Positions 62,281 through 64,000 of a stretch of DNA of 64,000 nucleotides are shown here, one piece after another. The stretch is from an uncultured Clostridia bacterium (GTDB lineage Bacteria; Bacillota; Clostridia; TANB77; CAG-508): NCBI GenBank assembly GCA_934177485.1, contig CAKPPF010000002.1, positions 115,499 through 179,498 on the forward strand, read 5' to 3'. Below the pieces are notes generated by a model, which worked only from the letters and a program-made list of their open reading frames with translations, did no database searches and was not told the origin of the DNA. Both the position numbers and the translations under genes were made by a program. Position 1 is the stretch's first letter. Every line of letters begins with the position of its first letter.

Positions 62281-63123
62281 ATGAGAAGAGGAATAAATAT
62301 AAGAAAAAAGAAAAGGATAATCGCCAAAGAAACAAATTTAAAGACACTAAAATTATTAAGTATTTTATTAATTATAATTTTTATATGTTCTTTATATTAT
62401 ATATTTTTTCTTCGAAATTATTTTAGCAATAAGAATTTTGAAGAATATAATCTACTTATTGCAAATTCAAATAATTCTATACCATTTTCACTTAATAAAA
62501 TTGAATTATACAGTAGTTCAACAGCAAATAAAATTAAAACATATAGTAATTCAGTAGAAGCACTGGATATATCTCAATATTGTGATATAAGTATCTATAT
62601 AAATAATGATAATAATAGTATTATAAAAAAATTATATATAGACAATATATCAATTTCTAATCCAGAAATGGGTACTCCACATTTATATAAAAAAGCATTT
62701 TCCGATATAAAAGAATGTAGCTATACAAGTTCAGAAATTATTACCAACCAGTTTCAATATAACATTATTTCAAAAGATTTGCCTATAGACTACGAAAATT
62801 ATGAGTTATATTCAGATGGTTCAACACCAATAACTATTGGTTTCTTTAATGAAAATATAAAATCAAATTATTTATTAACTGAAGAAGAAATTAAAAATAG
62901 TGTTAGTTTTTTAAAAGATGCACACATTCCACTTAGTAGTATAAATTGTAGTATCTCATTTGTTCTAAACATAATAACTGTAAAAGACGAACATTATATT
63001 TGTAACATAAACATATCTATTCCATTTAAAAATAAAGATGGCTCTAGTATTTACGATACAGGTTTTGTTATTAGTGAAATATCAAGTGATAAATTAAGCA
63101 AATTTATAAAAATAGAACCCTAA
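62281..63123 (+). CDS. membrane-anchored extracytoplasmic protein (280 aa), unknown
   Basis: Plus-strand orphan with a good AAGGAGAAAC ribosome binding site. A basic cytoplasmic start (MRRGINIRKKKRIIAKETN), one transmembrane helix (about 24-45), and a 230-residue asparagine- and serine-rich extracytoplasmic domain without recognised motif. Two short cysteine-containing segments (SQYCDIS, DIKECSY) occur in it. It may interact with the envelope, but no function can be assigned. Followed by a terminator. Confidence 0.65.
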   Translation: MRRGINIRKKKRIIAKETNLKTLKLLSILLIIIFICSLYYIFFLRNYFSNKNFEEYNLLIANSNNSIPFSLNKIELYSSSTANKIKTYSNSVEALDISQYCDISIYINNDNNSIIKKLYIDNISISNPEMGTPHLYKKAFSDIKECSYTSSEIITNQFQYNIISKDLPIDYENYELYSDGSTPITIGFFNENIKSNYLLTEEEIKNSVSFLKDAHIPLSSINCSISFVLNIITVKDEHYICNINISIPFKNKDGSSIYDTGFVISEISSDKLSKFIKIEP

Positions 63124-63150
63124 CTCATAAAATATGAATTAGGGTTTTCT
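63118..63150 (+). terminator. terminator of the 280-aa gene
   Basis: CCCTAACTCAT/ATGAATTAGGG stem with TTTTCTT tail overlapping the stop. Confidence 0.8.
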
Positions 63151-63153
63151 TAA

Positions 63154-63591
63154 TTAAAAAGTAGAGTTATAGGTTCCGACGGCTTTTCCATAATAATTCA
63201 CAAAATAATTTCCGTCATCTTTGATTTCAATAAATCCTAGTTTATTATCCTTTCTTACCATAACCCTTCCCATAACTTCTGCTGCGTCATGAAAACCTTC
63301 TTGTATAATCGGATCAAGGTTTGTATTAACAATCCAGAATTCTTTACCAAATTTTACTGCTGCAATACCATTGCAAAAGTTATCAGTCCAAGAATAAATA
63401 CGATTGCAGACTTCTTTTCCTGTTTTGGCATCTATATACCCACAGTCATTCTTTATTCTTATGGGTCTTAATCCATTGGATTCAATACCAACATAATCAT
63501 AAGAAGTCTTTTTTCCTGTTTCATCAGTTACCTGAATGCTAGGTTTAGTAAAATCATCATATCTACCTATTTTCTCTATTTTTATCGCCAT
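63154..63591 (-). CDS. small WG-repeat-like protein (145 aa)
   Basis: The middle, GYIDAKTGKEVCNRIYSWTD, FCNGIAAVKFGKEFWIVNTN and KLGFIEIKDDGN, follows the WG-repeat pattern (xGxIdxxGxxv...F..GlA.Vk). WG-repeat proteins are widespread beta-structures of unknown function, sometimes secreted; this one has no signal peptide. AGGAGG lies seven bases before the ATG. It sits between an orphan gene and the third hairpin-element array, so it may itself be island cargo. Confidence 0.7.
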   Translation of the reverse strand: MAIKIEKIGRYDDFTKPSIQVTDETGKKTSYDYVGIESNGLRPIRIKNDCGYIDAKTGKEVCNRIYSWTDNFCNGIAAVKFGKEFWIVNTNLDPIIQEGFHDAAEVMGRVMVRKDNKLGFIEIKDDGNYFVNYYGKAVGTYNSTF

Positions 63592-63723
63592 TTTTTATTC
63601 CCTCCTGTTATTTATTTTTAGAATTAATGGCATAGTTCTTTTCTGACTAAATTATTACTTAATAGCCATTCAACAAAAGAACTATTTTTATTATATCACA
63701 TTATGTAAATTTATTCAAATACA

Positions 63724-63742
63724 TCCTTTTCGAATCCATCCC
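63724..63742. repeat. truncated hairpin element, left edge of array 3
   Basis: TCCTTTTCGAATCCATCCC, the end of a hairpin element only, followed by the associated hairpin AATCGTAAC/GTTACGATT (63761-63780). The same truncated-left-copy arrangement as at 8581 and 22201. Confidence 0.75.
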
Positions 63743-63795
63743 TTTGAGTATATAAAAAAAATCGTAACCATGTTACGATTTTCTTATGGTGGGCA

Positions 63796-63912
63796 GGGAT
63801 TTGGATTGCGACAAGCCGCGTCGTAAAAACTGTCCACTGGACAGTTTTTGTCTTCGTTCTGTGGCAGCCTTAATTGCCCCACAACTCGACCACTCCTTTT
63901 CGAATCCATCCC
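63796..63912. repeat. hairpin element copy E
   Basis: Diverged member of the family. H2 is AAAAACTGTCC/GGACAGTTTTT (63825-63835 with 63839-63849), with two compensatory pair changes against copies A-D. H1 is a GTTCTGTGGCAG/TTGCCCCACAAC-type stem. Outer arms GGGATTTGGATT/AATCCATCCC. It keeps CCTTTTCGA and GCGTCG. Flanked by TGGTGGGCAGGGAT, the look of a CCA-ending tRNA 3' end. Confidence 0.85.
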
Positions 63913-63965
63913 TTTGAGTATATAAAAAAATCGTAACCATGTTACGATTTTCTTATGGTGGGCAG

Positions 63966-64000
63966 GGATTTGGATTGCGACAAGCCGCGTCGTAAAAACT
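63966..64000. repeat. hairpin element copy F, cut by window end
   Basis: The 35 visible bases are identical to the start of copy E 170 bp earlier, so E and F are tandem units with no gene between them. The array continues beyond the window. Confidence 0.85.

Noticed and set aside
63724..64000. CRISPR array from the tandem repeats at the window end
   Set aside because: The repeating unit is about 170 bp with no variable spacers and no cas genes; the units are structured elements linked to a tRNA end.

Overview
The window is strongly AT-rich, nearly all long genes lie on the minus strand, and the gene content points to an anaerobic, endospore-forming member of the Clostridia. Evidence for this: pyruvate formate-lyase and its activase, the spore-coat set cotJA-cotJB-cotJC, a SpoIVFA/SpoIVFB-like pair, an S-box (SAM-I) riboswitch in front of metK, and tRNA genes that encode their CCA ends. 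I cannot name the species. Single-base frameshifts in otherwise intact housekeeping-type genes (patatin, cotJC, DUF2207) suggest either assembly errors or recent decay.

Layout. 0-8.5 kb: a truncated secreted metalloprotease, pflB-pflA, rnr, secG, purB. 8.6-13.1 kb: an accessory island at the 3' end of tRNA-Leu(CAA). It is built from three full copies and one truncated copy of a 113-bp hairpin-rich element, which separate a type I toxin-antitoxin-like module, immunity-like genes (DUF1963, DUF2185/Imm33) and broken dinD and mob genes. 13.2-22.1 kb: tsaE, a broken patatin gene, rpsF-ssb-rpsR, a long-leader prepilin-like protein, spoIVFA/FB-like genes, rng and pth. 22.2-24.5 kb: a second, diverged island of the same design at tRNA-Phe, carrying two DUF402 paralogues and gene fragments, followed by tRNA-Asp and tRNA-Val. 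24.9-31.4 kb: a two-component system, a ClpC-type unfoldase, small orphans, tRNA-Met and a VanZ-like protein. 31.5-43.6 kb: a surface polysaccharide locus with a priming sugar transferase, glycosyltransferases, Wzy, Wzx, UDP-galactopyranose mutase, an O-acyltransferase carrying a (GT)10 tract, and an LCP ligase. 43.7-59.0 kb: flavoprotein, ABC exporter, riboswitch-controlled metK, ftsEX with an M23 peptidase and CtpA, DUF2207, split transketolase, upp and uraA. 59.0-63.6 kb: an apparent uraA leader attenuator, cotJABC, pyk and two orphans. 63.7-64 kb: the start of a third array of the hairpin element, in tandem and running off the window.

The most unusual feature is the hairpin element. It keeps two stem-loops by compensatory base changes, has invariant unpaired motifs, and its outer arms match the T-arm/acceptor end of the tRNA next to it (Leu in array 1, Phe in array 2, an unseen tRNA in array 3). 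In each tRNA-adjacent array the DNA on one side of the element begins with a 5'-truncated gene. This looks like a tRNA-3'-end-anchored cassette system with folded recombination sites; no recombinase is present in the window.
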